Source: a gamma proteobacterium HdN1 (lineage in GTDB: Bacteria; Pseudomonadota; Gammaproteobacteria; Pseudomonadales; Ketobacteraceae). From it: a DNA stretch of 64,000 nucleotides. The stretch's first letter is position 1, and each line of letters begins with the position of its first letter. The position numbers and the translations under genes were made by a program. Where the stretch lies: the NCBI GenBank assembly GCA_000198515.1, contig FP929140.1, positions 2,640,527 through 2,704,526 of the forward strand, written 5' to 3'. This document shows, piece after piece, positions 17,686-25,135 of the stretch. The notes beneath the pieces were generated by a model. It saw only the letters and a list, made by a program, of their open reading frames with translations, was not told the origin of the DNA and made no database searches.

Positions 17686-18414
17686 ATGGAAAATCAGCAA
17701 GATACAGTCAATCAGCGTTCTTTGGATGAGCCGCAGGATAATGCGTTTGTTTCCGCCCTGCTAAAAGAAACGGAGCGCGAACTGGATGGCAGCGAGCCAT
17801 CTGCCTTTCCAGTGCCCGGCCAGAGTGCGAAGGCAAACGTGTTGTTCTATTCCATTGGTGTCTTTGCGCGCAAAGGAATTGCAGATACTACTGTGCAGGA
17901 TTTGCTGGAAGCAGCAAATGTTTCGCGCCGTACCTTTTACAAATATTTCAAGAACAAGGTAGATGTGCTGGAATGCATCTATGAGATCGCGTCCAATCAG
18001 CTGATTGGTCGTTTCCGTGCTGAGATGAACCTTGATAGCGTGTCGGTATTTGTCGTGCGCTGCGTTGGCTTGTATTTCGACTATCACACTACGCTTGGCC
18101 CGCTGGTTCGAATGATGACGGAAGAAGCACGCCGTTCAGACTCGCCTCTCGCTCAGCATCGCGAAAAAACCATTGATCATCTTGTGCGCCTGTTTAACGA
18201 TAAATACGTCGAAAAAGTGGGTGTACACCTTGATTTGCAGGTCTATTATGCGCTGATTTGGGCGATGGAGAGTGCCAGCATTCATTTGCTGACCAATACA
18301 AAATGCACTCATGAAGACGTAGAGCGCTGTAAGAGCGTAATGGCCGCAATTGCTGCGCGCGTTATGGTGAGTGATCCCGACGAGGCGATTCCGTTGCCTA
18401 CCGTTAGTGCCTAA
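17686..18414 (+). CDS. TetR-family transcriptional regulator
   Basis: 242-residue regulator. After a 45-residue acidic N-terminal arm, the TetR helix-turn-helix spans about residues 50-95: GVFARKGIADTTVQDLLEAA then NVSRRTFYKYFKNKVDVLE. The C-terminal ligand domain has no obvious relative here. The ATG at 17686 was chosen because the preceding 38 codons cross the likely promoter. It follows fpr by 157 bp and is probably transcribed alone. Ligand and targets are unknown; the arm before the helix-turn-helix is longer than usual. Confidence 0.88.
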   Translation: MENQQDTVNQRSLDEPQDNAFVSALLKETERELDGSEPSAFPVPGQSAKANVLFYSIGVFARKGIADTTVQDLLEAANVSRRTFYKYFKNKVDVLECIYEIASNQLIGRFRAEMNLDSVSVFVVRCVGLYFDYHTTLGPLVRMMTEEARRSDSPLAQHREKTIDHLVRLFNDKYVEKVGVHLDLQVYYALIWAMESASIHLLTNTKCTHEDVERCKSVMAAIAARVMVSDPDEAIPLPTVSA

Positions 18415-18455
18415 CGCAGTTTGTAGCGTAGCAGCTTGCGTCAGGGCTTCTTTAC

Positions 18456-18503
18456 TCAAAGCCTTTTGAGTCAAAGCCTGTTAAGTCAAAGCCTCTTAAG
18501 TCA
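18456..18503 (-). repeat. 15-bp tandem repeat with in-frame stop codons
   Basis: Three 15-bp units (TCAAAGCCTnTTnAG on the plus strand, 1-3 differences) plus a partial fourth. Read on the minus strand in the frame of the DUF1653 gene, the gene's own TGA (18501-18503) is followed by TGA every fifth codon at 18486, 18471 and 18456. It lies between two convergent genes. Confidence 0.85.
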
Positions 18504-18755
18504 ATCCGGCGCAACCCATTGAAAACGCGACGTAAGCACGCCGTCGCGTTCTACATAATCCACGAACTCTCGCAGCGATCGTAACCAAAGTTCCTGCTCT
18601 CCGTATAAAGCGCGATATACTGCATAAACTTCCTCGGTATCGCAGTGCCGCGCGACGCCGATGACTTGGTAGTAGTTTCCTTTGAAGTGCCGATAGATGC
18701 CTGTGCGCAAGGTTGTGGGTTCAGTGCTGGCGGTGTCGGTGGTTCGCGATTTCAT
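18501..18755 (-). CDS. DUF1653 family protein
   Basis: 84-residue protein with a DUF1653 domain: GIYRHFKGNYYQVIGVARHCDTEE (start about residue 18), VYRALYGEQELWLRSLREF, and the end RFQWV. These are the family's conserved blocks (YRHYKG, HSET/DTEE, YRALYG, WVRP). The ATG at 18755 fits the family length; a 42-codon upstream extension is poor in family-like sequence and crosses the divergent promoter region. Small soluble protein of unknown role. The 3' end runs into the 15-bp repeat. Confidence 0.85.
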   Translation of the reverse strand: MKSRTTDTASTEPTTLRTGIYRHFKGNYYQVIGVARHCDTEEVYAVYRALYGEQELWLRSLREFVDYVERDGVLTSRFQWVAPD

Positions 18756-18857
18756 TTGAGTGTGCTTATGGCTTTTGCGGGGCTTGGCAAAAACGGCGGG
18801 CAGTGCGGGGCCGAGTTTTGCGTAACAAGGGGCTGTTGGTTGGTGCGTGGCGGGCGA

Positions 18858-20789
18858 GTGCCTTGTTTGGTTGTACCGCAATCTCTCGGTCAGGTAAAGC
18901 GCTGTTGTTCACGTTTGGTTTTCGTGGGCCTGCCAAGCCTTCTTCTTTTGGCAGTACTTTGTTTCGCTGGTGCCGGGGCTCATGCGGCAACGCCACGCGC
19001 TGAGCTTGCGCAGCCTCCAAGTGTACAGCTGCGCTATTTGCTTGATGCAGACCACAGCCTGAATATTTCAGCGATTCTTGCAAATCCGGACATACTGCCA
19101 TGGCAGGCAAAGAGCGCCGGTTCGCTCGGCCTTGGTTTCCGTGATGGAGCGGTATGGCTGAGAGTCGATGTGCAAAGCGCATCTAATATTGATGATTGGT
19201 TGCTGGTTGTAGAATTCCCCTTGTTGCGCGCGCTGGATGTTTTCGTGGTGCGCGCTGGCGTGTTGGATCAAGTGTTTCAAACTGGGGATCGGTTTGAGTT
19301 TGCGGCCCGCCCGATTGAGCATCGAAACTTTGTTTTTCCAATTCAGATCAGTGCGCAGAATGCAGCTAGCACCACGCTCTACTTACGTATCGAAACACCT
19401 TACTCTATGGTTTTTCCTGTGTATTTCGCACAGGCGGATGATTATTTACAGGGGCCGCACTATGTAACCTGGCTCTTTGGCATACTTTGCGGCATCCAGC
19501 TGGGAATGGCGTTATACCATTTGCTTGTGTTTGCATTCGTGCGAGATATTAGTTATCTGTTTTACGCGCTGTTTGCGCCGGCAATCCTCTTGGTTTTTAC
19601 TGCACAACAGGGGTTTGGCTATCAATACCTCTGGCCGGAGGCAATTTGGTGGCAGCAAAAGGCGATGTTGTTTGGGTTGCTGTGGAGTGTGGCAATTGGC
19701 TCGGTTTTTGTGATTTCCTTCTTGCGCATCCATCGTCATCGCCACAACTTGTTTATCGTGCTGCTTTGCCAGCTATTTGCGATTGCAGTATGCGCACTAC
19801 TCGCGATTTTTGTCGATAGCCCATTCTTGGTTGAGATAAGCCATTACCTGATTATGTTTGCTGCGAGTTTTTGCTTGTGGTGCGGCATTGTTTTGTTGCG
19901 GGAAGGTTTGCGCGACGTGCGCTTTTTTGTTGCGGCTCTCATGGTGTTGGTGACGGCTACGGTGCCGTACTGCCTGTCAGCCCTCGGTTATATTGATTAT
20001 TCCTCCAAGTGGATTTACGGAATGGAGATTGGCGCTGCCATTCAATCTTTGCTGCTTGGTGTTGCGCTTGCGGATCGCTCGAACCGAGAGCGCCGATTGC
20101 GCTTGATGCGTGAGGAGGAGATTCAGGGCTTGCATGTCCACATCGACCAGCTACAGGAACGGGCACAAGAGCGTGAGGAGGGTCTAGAGAAGCGCATGTC
20201 ACGAAAACTCGAGGAGCAATCTCGTGAGCTGCACGAAGCGTTGGAAGTGGCTGCACTACTGAGACGGAAGCTGGAATCTATCAGCCAATTGGACGAGGTG
20301 ACCGGACTTCGCAATCAAAACTACTTCTTTGAGTTACTGCATCGGGAATGGGATCGTGCCTTACGCGAACAGCGCGAGCTTAGCCTAATGGTCATTGAGC
20401 TAGATGATTTTTACGAGATTGGTGAGCGGTACAGTGTCGTTATACAAGAGGAATGCTTAAAGGTGGTTGCCAAGCTGTTGCAGGATACGTTTAGCCGCCC
20501 GGCGGACGTGGTGGTTCGTTATGGTGACAAAGTATTTGGTGTTCTGCTTCCTGAGACAGGGTCGCAAGGGGCGCGCCAGCTCGCCAATATACTTCGCTCA
20601 AAAATCAGGGATGCGGACTACGATTTTGGTTTTGGTAAAATCACACTCTCTTTGAGCGTCGGTATCGCGACTTGCAAGCCTTCTGCGAAGCGTAATTTTA
20701 AGGATATGCTAGAAACCGCCGAAAGTGCGCTTTATGTGGCGCACAGTAACGGCGGTGGTCAGGTGCAGCATGCGGCAACGTTAGCGTGA
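18858..20789 (+). CDS. 7TMR-DISM sensor with degenerate GGDEF domain
   Basis: About 643 residues from a GTG start; an ATG at 18768 would add 30 codons but leaves only 12 bp to the divergent DUF1653 start. Domains in order: signal peptide (VKRCCSRLVFVGLPSLLLLAV), periplasmic 7TMR-DISM extracellular domain (about 45-200), seven membrane helices (about 205-400), a coiled coil (about 410-475) and a GGDEF-fold domain. In that domain the motif GG(D/E)EF reads GDKVF (20523-20537) and the KxxND region reads YEIGE, so diguanylate cyclase activity is very unlikely. The product-binding I-site RxxD, five residues before, is kept as RPAD (20496-20507). It probably works as a c-di-GMP-binding sensor. Confidence 0.85.
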   Translation: MPCLVVPQSLGQVKRCCSRLVFVGLPSLLLLAVLCFAGAGAHAATPRAELAQPPSVQLRYLLDADHSLNISAILANPDILPWQAKSAGSLGLGFRDGAVWLRVDVQSASNIDDWLLVVEFPLLRALDVFVVRAGVLDQVFQTGDRFEFAARPIEHRNFVFPIQISAQNAASTTLYLRIETPYSMVFPVYFAQADDYLQGPHYVTWLFGILCGIQLGMALYHLLVFAFVRDISYLFYALFAPAILLVFTAQQGFGYQYLWPEAIWWQQKAMLFGLLWSVAIGSVFVISFLRIHRHRHNLFIVLLCQLFAIAVCALLAIFVDSPFLVEISHYLIMFAASFCLWCGIVLLREGLRDVRFFVAALMVLVTATVPYCLSALGYIDYSSKWIYGMEIGAAIQSLLLGVALADRSNRERRLRLMREEEIQGLHVHIDQLQERAQEREEGLEKRMSRKLEEQSRELHEALEVAALLRRKLESISQLDEVTGLRNQNYFFELLHREWDRALREQRELSLMVIELDDFYEIGERYSVVIQEECLKVVAKLLQDTFSRPADVVVRYGDKVFGVLLPETGSQGARQLANILRSKIRDADYDFGFGKITLSLSVGIATCKPSAKRNFKDMLETAESALYVAHSNGGGQVQHAATLA

Positions 20790-21119
20790 GCCATCAACCT
20801 CTTCACGTTTGGCGTCTAGTCCTTTTTCCTTGATAACGTTATCTACATGCTTTGCATCTTCGATGGCTTCGAAAACATCGCTCGCCATATCGCCAATCAA
20901 ACGATTGATTTCACGGATTTTGTCGTAGACATAACCAATCGGTTGTAGCGCCAAGTCCTGCTTTTTTTGCAAGTCGTCTTCTAAAAGGCCAGACCGCGCA
21001 GCGACCTCAAAGGGAATTCGTGCAATTGCTTTGTGGACTTCTTCAACGCTGGTTGCGCCTTTGTCGATCGCTTCTTGGACCATATCTTTCAGCATTTCAA
21101 GGCGACTTAACAACGCCAT
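20781..21119 (-). CDS. Helical protein, function unknown
   Basis: 112-residue mostly helical soluble protein, MALLSRLEMLKDMVQEAIDK at the start, then TSVEEVHKAIARIPFEV and IGYVYDKIREINRLIGDMAS. No membrane segment or signal. The start at 21119 has AAGGAG six bases upstream; longer starts lack a site. Its last 9 bp overlap the end of the convergent sensor gene. It lies 154 bp downstream of the protein coupled to the desaturase, on the same strand, so it may belong to that unit. I do not recognise the family; amphipathic helices would fit a surface- or lipid-associated protein, but this is a guess. Confidence 0.6.
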   Translation of the reverse strand: MALLSRLEMLKDMVQEAIDKGATSVEEVHKAIARIPFEVAARSGLLEDDLQKKQDLALQPIGYVYDKIREINRLIGDMASDVFEAIEDAKHVDNVIKEKGLDAKREEVDGSR

Positions 21120-21273
21120 GGGCATCTCCTTAATGACCGTTTTCATTTTACTTTTGCAGCTTCGGTGAGAGCTCAAGTGTTTACGAACTAGTGTTTACAA
21201 GCTAGCACTTATGAGCTCTGGCTCTGCGAGTCATATTGTAAAGGTTTTGCCGCAAGCGGAAATGCCTAAACGT

Positions 21274-21807
21274 CTAATCTTCGTCTTTATGAGTGAGAAA
21301 TTTTATGTTCCCACGATGCTCTAACGCACCCAAAAGCTCCGCAATGGCGAGCCCGAGCCGGTTATTGATTTCCCTTAGAAACTGGTAACGCTGATTGATA
21401 CGCTGGTGGCGCAGCGCTGTCAATGCCTTGGCATCTCCGACTGGTTGGTCATTGCTTTGCTCACGGCTGGCGGAAAAATTATCGAAGATTTTATGTAGGT
21501 CTTCAACGAGCGTAATAAAGCGATCCATGCCTAAATTCAGGAGGTTGCTGTATACCAAGGCGGTGTGTGCGCTGCTGCTTTGCGCGCTTTCGCCGCTATT
21601 TTTATTTTGCAGAGAATTGTTATTCTTGACGGGTGTTGCGTTTGCTTTGTGGGTTTTTTTGTCGTTATCGCTGCGGCGCTCGGCGCGTGGGTATGCCCAC
21701 GCGCCTAACGATGCTTGGTAGTCCTTCGGCGTTTTTTGCGAGAGGTGCTCGCTACGAGAAGCGGTGGAGCGTGGTTGTACGGATTCAGAATGAATTTTGT
21801 GGTTCAT
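21274..21807 (-). CDS. Unknown protein translationally coupled to the desaturase
   Basis: 177-residue protein. The first 75 residues are polar and low-complexity (many Ser, Asn, Lys, His), probably disordered. The rest is helical: ALVYSNLLNLGMDRFITLVE, then RINQRYQFLREINNRLGLAI, ending in a charged tail. Its ATG overlaps the desaturase stop as ATGA, so translation is coupled. No known domain was recognised; the helical half is loosely phasin-like in character. Third gene of the reductase-desaturase unit and a reasonable candidate for a partner of membrane-lipid desaturation. Confidence 0.65.
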   Translation of the reverse strand: MNHKIHSESVQPRSTASRSEHLSQKTPKDYQASLGAWAYPRAERRSDNDKKTHKANATPVKNNNSLQNKNSGESAQSSSAHTALVYSNLLNLGMDRFITLVEDLHKIFDNFSASREQSNDQPVGDAKALTALRHQRINQRYQFLREINNRLGLAIAELLGALEHRGNIKFLTHKDED

Positions 21808-22871
21808 GATAAAAGTGCCTCGGGCTTGGGAGGGGTGGAAAATGCCAGCACCCGCCGCAGTACGGTTTTGTATTGATCAAAGAAACCGCCTGTGTTGTAG
21901 GGTAGCTGGTGTCTTTCGCAGATTTCCCGAACTTTTACGGACATTTCAGGGTAGCGCCAAGCGGGAATGTCTGGAAATAGGTGGTGTTCGATTTGGTAGC
22001 TAAGGTGGCCGCTCATCATGTGCAGCAGTTTTCCACCTTCAAAGTTAGAGGAGCCGCGTAGTTGCCGGAAATACCAGTGGCCGCGTGATTCGTTGGCGCA
22101 TTCTTCTTCGGTGAAGGTTTCTGCGGATTCGGTAAAGTGGCCACAAAAAATAATCGTCGAAGCCCACAGGTTGCGCGTCAGGTTTGCAAGCATATTGCCC
22201 AGCAATACCTTTAGGAAGAACGGCCCGGCTAATAGCGGGAATAGCACATAGTCTTTGAAAACCTGTTTGCCGCTTTTACGGAAAAATTCCTTGAGGAATG
22301 GTTTTTTGTCTTTAAGGGTAATTTCGCCACGGCGAATTTTTTCAAATTCAAGCTCGTGCAATCCTACGCCCCACTGAAATAAAACACTTAGCAGAAAGTA
22401 GTAAACGAGTTGAATTCGATACATCGGGTGCCAAGGCGTGTCGTTCGATAGGCGCAGTAATGCGTATCCGTAGTCACGGTCTTTTCCGACGATATTGGTG
22501 TATGTGTGATGCTCATAGTTATGGGTGCGTTTCCAGCTGGCGGCGTCGCATACGGTATCCCATTCCCATGTGGTGGAATGGATGCATGTATCATTCATCC
22601 AGTCGTATTGGCCGTGCATGATGTTGTGGCCAAGCTCCATATTTTCCATGATTTTTGCGACGCTAAGAGCCGCAACGCCGGCGCTCAGGCCGATAGGGGT
22701 AAAGCTAAATTGTAAGAGTACGCGGCCGATTACTTCCATGGTGCGCTGTTGGCGAATTACTTTGCGAATGTAATTCGCGTCGCGTTCGCCAAGATCTGCG
22801 CGGATTTGGTCGCGCAGTGCATCAAATTCGTGTGCCAGTTGGTCCAGTACTTCTTTGGATGGCGTATTCAT
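21804..22871 (-). CDS. Membrane fatty-acid desaturase
   Basis: 355-residue integral membrane di-iron desaturase that introduces a double bond into an acyl chain, probably acyl-CoA delta-9. All three histidine boxes are present: His82/His86 in GHNIMHGQ, His117/His121/His122 in THNYEHHTY and QIEHH at 293-297. Hydrophobic regions lie at about 50-80, 155-172 and 205-245. The third box in the QxxHH form is usual for DesA/linoleoyl-type front-end and acyl-CoA desaturases. It starts 28 bp after the reductase gene and ends overlapped with the next gene. The operon is probably repressed by the divergent FabR/DesT-like protein. Confidence 0.92.
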   Translation of the reverse strand: MNTPSKEVLDQLAHEFDALRDQIRADLGERDANYIRKVIRQQRTMEVIGRVLLQFSFTPIGLSAGVAALSVAKIMENMELGHNIMHGQYDWMNDTCIHSTTWEWDTVCDAASWKRTHNYEHHTYTNIVGKDRDYGYALLRLSNDTPWHPMYRIQLVYYFLLSVLFQWGVGLHELEFEKIRRGEITLKDKKPFLKEFFRKSGKQVFKDYVLFPLLAGPFFLKVLLGNMLANLTRNLWASTIIFCGHFTESAETFTEEECANESRGHWYFRQLRGSSNFEGGKLLHMMSGHLSYQIEHHLFPDIPAWRYPEMSVKVREICERHQLPYNTGGFFDQYKTVLRRVLAFSTPPKPEALLS

Positions 22872-22899
22872 TGAAAACAGAGTCCTTGTTTTGCGATGA

Positions 22900-24039
22900 T
22901 TAAAGATCTAGGGTGATTTCGGTTTCTGGAACGCTGATGCAGAGCTGGATAATATCTTCGCCTGCATCGGAAATTTCGCCGGTAAGAAGATTGCGAACGC
23001 GCCCTTCGGTTTTGCGGCATTTGCAGGTGTGGCAAATCCCCATCCGACATCCGGAGGGTGGATTCAGGCCGGCTTGTTCTGCGGTTTCCAGCAAGGTTTT
23101 TCCAGTGCTCGCATCCAGAATTTGGGAGGAATTCAGCAGGCGTAACGGATGGCTGCTTGGGTTTTCCCTATTAGACGCAGGTAATGCCAAGCCACCAAAT
23201 GATTCCGTTGTGATAGCGATTTCGTTGAGGTCGACGGATTCCAGCATTGATTTTGCGTTGACTTCAAATCCGCGCGGCCCGCAGATATAAATTTGCGTTG
23301 GCTTGCGATTTTCGAGCGCCTTTTCCATGTGGGAAAGACAAATACGCCCTTGTAGAGATGCGCGTCCGCCTGCTTCCCTCGTGTTGGCGACGAGAAGGCG
23401 AAGGCGCGGCGAAGCTTTGGCAATCGCGCGCAGCTCGGGTAAAAAAATATGCTCGTCTTTGCTGCGTGCGTAATAGAGCACGGTGACAGGCATGGTGAAG
23501 CCTTCTTCGACGAGCTGCCTAATGTGTGACATCGCGGGTGTGATTCCGGAGCCTGCGACCAGATAGAGCAGGGTGTGTTCTAGATCGGCGGGTAGTAAAA
23601 ATTCACCTGCAGAAGGAGAAATGTTTACTCGCGCGCCGATACGCATCTCATCGTGCAAGTAGTTGCTAAGCCGTCCATCTGGGTTGCGTTTTACGGTGAG
23701 CGCAAGGGTTCCGGTGGTTCGAAAGCGATGGGGCGTCGACGCGATGGTGAATGTTCGTACCAAGTAGCGCCCGTTCACCTGAACCGACAGGCTGACGTGC
23801 TGGCCGGCCTGAAAACCTTTCCAGCCGTTTTCGGGGCGCAGAATAAATGTTTTGGTATCCGCAGTTTCGGTGTAAATCCGTTCGAGTGTTGCGACGGTTC
23901 CGCCGGGTACCCAGTCGGGATCAATCGCTTGGAAAAATGGCGCAAAGTAGTCACTTGCTGTGCGATCGGTGAACACTGCGTCTCGAAACCAGTGGCGGAT
24001 GCGTGTAGTTGTGTGGCGTAAACCTGAATGAGTTTCCAT
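22900..24039 (-). CDS. Flavin/[2Fe-2S] reductase for the desaturase
   Basis: 379-residue electron-transfer protein: FAD-binding barrel (about 45-150, with LVRTFTIAS), NAD(P)-binding domain (about 150-275, with YLVAGSGITPAM) and a C-terminal plant-type [2Fe-2S] ferredoxin domain with Cys331, Cys336, Cys339 and Cys367. The plan equals that of the reductases paired with acyl-CoA desaturases (P. aeruginosa DesC, M. tuberculosis Rv3230c). First gene of the desaturation operon; its start lies 20 bp inside of a FabR/DesT-like operator. It passes electrons from NADPH to the desaturase at the inner membrane. Confidence 0.9.
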   Translation of the reverse strand: METHSGLRHTTTRIRHWFRDAVFTDRTASDYFAPFFQAIDPDWVPGGTVATLERIYTETADTKTFILRPENGWKGFQAGQHVSLSVQVNGRYLVRTFTIASTPHRFRTTGTLALTVKRNPDGRLSNYLHDEMRIGARVNISPSAGEFLLPADLEHTLLYLVAGSGITPAMSHIRQLVEEGFTMPVTVLYYARSKDEHIFLPELRAIAKASPRLRLLVANTREAGGRASLQGRICLSHMEKALENRKPTQIYICGPRGFEVNAKSMLESVDLNEIAITTESFGGLALPASNRENPSSHPLRLLNSSQILDASTGKTLLETAEQAGLNPPSGCRMGICHTCKCRKTEGRVRNLLTGEISDAGEDIIQLCISVPETEITLDL

Positions 24040-24058
24040 ACTTCCCTCTCTTGTTGAT

Positions 24059-24095
24059 GTGTACAGTTGTACACTTGTGAGTGATCGCTTGTCAA
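24059..24095 (-). promoter_or_regulatory. Desaturation operon promoter with FabR/DesT-like operator
   Basis: On the minus strand TTGACA (24090-24095) and TACAAC (24066-24071) are 18 bp apart. The -10 lies within a perfect palindrome, GTGTACAGTTGTACAC (24059-24074), which has the GTACAnnTGTAC core of E. coli FabR boxes. Repression by blocking the -10 is the likely mode. Confidence 0.7.
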
Positions 24096-24272
24096 CAAAC
24101 TAGGTATATGGATTTGTAAATCAAAAATTATGTATATAAAAAACATAGAGTTACGGTTGTTTCGGATGTGTTCATATGGACACTATAAAGCCTGCTTTGT
24201 GTGGTCGCGCCTAGGAGCTTGTAGAGTTTTTGTTCGTCTTGCGCAATCAGACCTCAAGAGGCGGGCGTTTTT

Positions 24273-24288
24273 GTGTACAATTGTACTT
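24273..24288 (+). promoter_or_regulatory. Second FabR/DesT-like operator
   Basis: The core GTACAATTGTAC (24275-24286) is a perfect 12-bp palindrome of the same form as the operator at 24059. It contains TACAAT, a good -10 for the regulator gene, and lies about 30 bp before the regulator's probable GTG start, which fits autoregulation. Confidence 0.6.
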
Positions 24289-24316
24289 TCTGCAAGCTGC
24301 AGTATTGGGGGTGGTT

Positions 24317-24955
24317 GTGAGGCGCGTTGAGAAAAAAGTGCATACTCGGCAGGCGTTGATGTTGGCGGCCTTACAGTTGGTAGAGGGCGGGCAGCATTTT
24401 TCGAGTTTAAGTATCCGCGAGATCACCCGCCAAACAGGGGTTGTTCCGACATCCTTCTATCGACATTTTCGCGATATGGATGATTTGGGTTTGGCGTTGG
24501 TGGATGAGCTAAGCATGATTCTTCGCCAGCTCATGCGTGAGGTGCGCGAAAGTCAGGCCAATGCCGCGAAACCTGAACAATTGATTCGCCATTCGGTGGA
24601 TTTTTTTATGCAGCAGGTGGATGCGAATCGAGGGATTTTTGTGTTTCTCACGCAAGAACTTACTGGAGGTTCGGTGGCGGTGCGGCAAGCGATTCGTAGT
24701 GAATTGAACTTTTTTACGAATGAGTTGGTCTTGGATATCAATCGTTATCGGATTTTGCCGGATCTGTCGCGTGAAATGCTGGAGGCGGCGGCTTTGCTGG
24801 TAATCCAGATCGTTTCGATGGCAATTGTCGAGTGGCTGGACACTGCGCAGACGCTGGCAAGCCAACGCGAAACCATTCGCCAGCGGATCGTGCGGCAAAC
24901 GCAGCTGACCTTTCTGGGGGCGTCTCACTGGAAGGAAAAGGAAAAAACTGTCTAG
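24317..24955 (+). CDS. FabR/DesT-like TetR repressor of unsaturated lipid synthesis
   Basis: 212-residue TetR-type regulator. The N-terminal helix-turn-helix covers about residues 8-55: TRQALMLAALQLVEGGQHFS, SIREITRQTG and VVPTSFYRHFRDMDDLGLAL, which is the sequence style of FabR and DesT. The C-terminal domain should bind acyl-CoA and judge saturation. GTG at 24317 is used because a GGGGGTGG ribosome-site-like stretch precedes it and the product then begins just before the DNA-binding domain; a TTG at 24305 is possible. Divergent from the reductase/desaturase operon, with a GTACAnnTGTAC site on each side. Confidence 0.85.
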   Translation: MRRVEKKVHTRQALMLAALQLVEGGQHFSSLSIREITRQTGVVPTSFYRHFRDMDDLGLALVDELSMILRQLMREVRESQANAAKPEQLIRHSVDFFMQQVDANRGIFVFLTQELTGGSVAVRQAIRSELNFFTNELVLDINRYRILPDLSREMLEAAALLVIQIVSMAIVEWLDTAQTLASQRETIRQRIVRQTQLTFLGASHWKEKEKTV

Positions 24956-25135
24956 GGTTCGGGTGGCGATCGGCTGCTTTTCGAAGTGGCATTCTGCGAT
25001 AACGGGTTTCCGCGGGAATTGCTTGCACCAAGTGTATTGTTGGTTACACTTTGGTGGCCGCTATCAGATGAGGATGTCGCATTGAACAATTGTCGGGTGG
25101 GTTGCCAGCAGTTTCGGCAACAAAGTTCGCTTTTT

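Noticed and set aside
18456-18503. Possible CRISPR array
   Set aside because: Units are directly adjacent with no spacers and only 15 bp long; the same holds for the other tandem repeats in the window.
18645-18857. Longer N-terminus for the 7TMR-DISM sensor
   Set aside because: It would overlap the divergent DUF1653 gene and place about 70 polar residues before the signal peptide.
20523-20537. Active diguanylate cyclase
   Set aside because: The GG(D/E)EF motif is replaced by GDKVF, removing the catalytic acidic residue pair.
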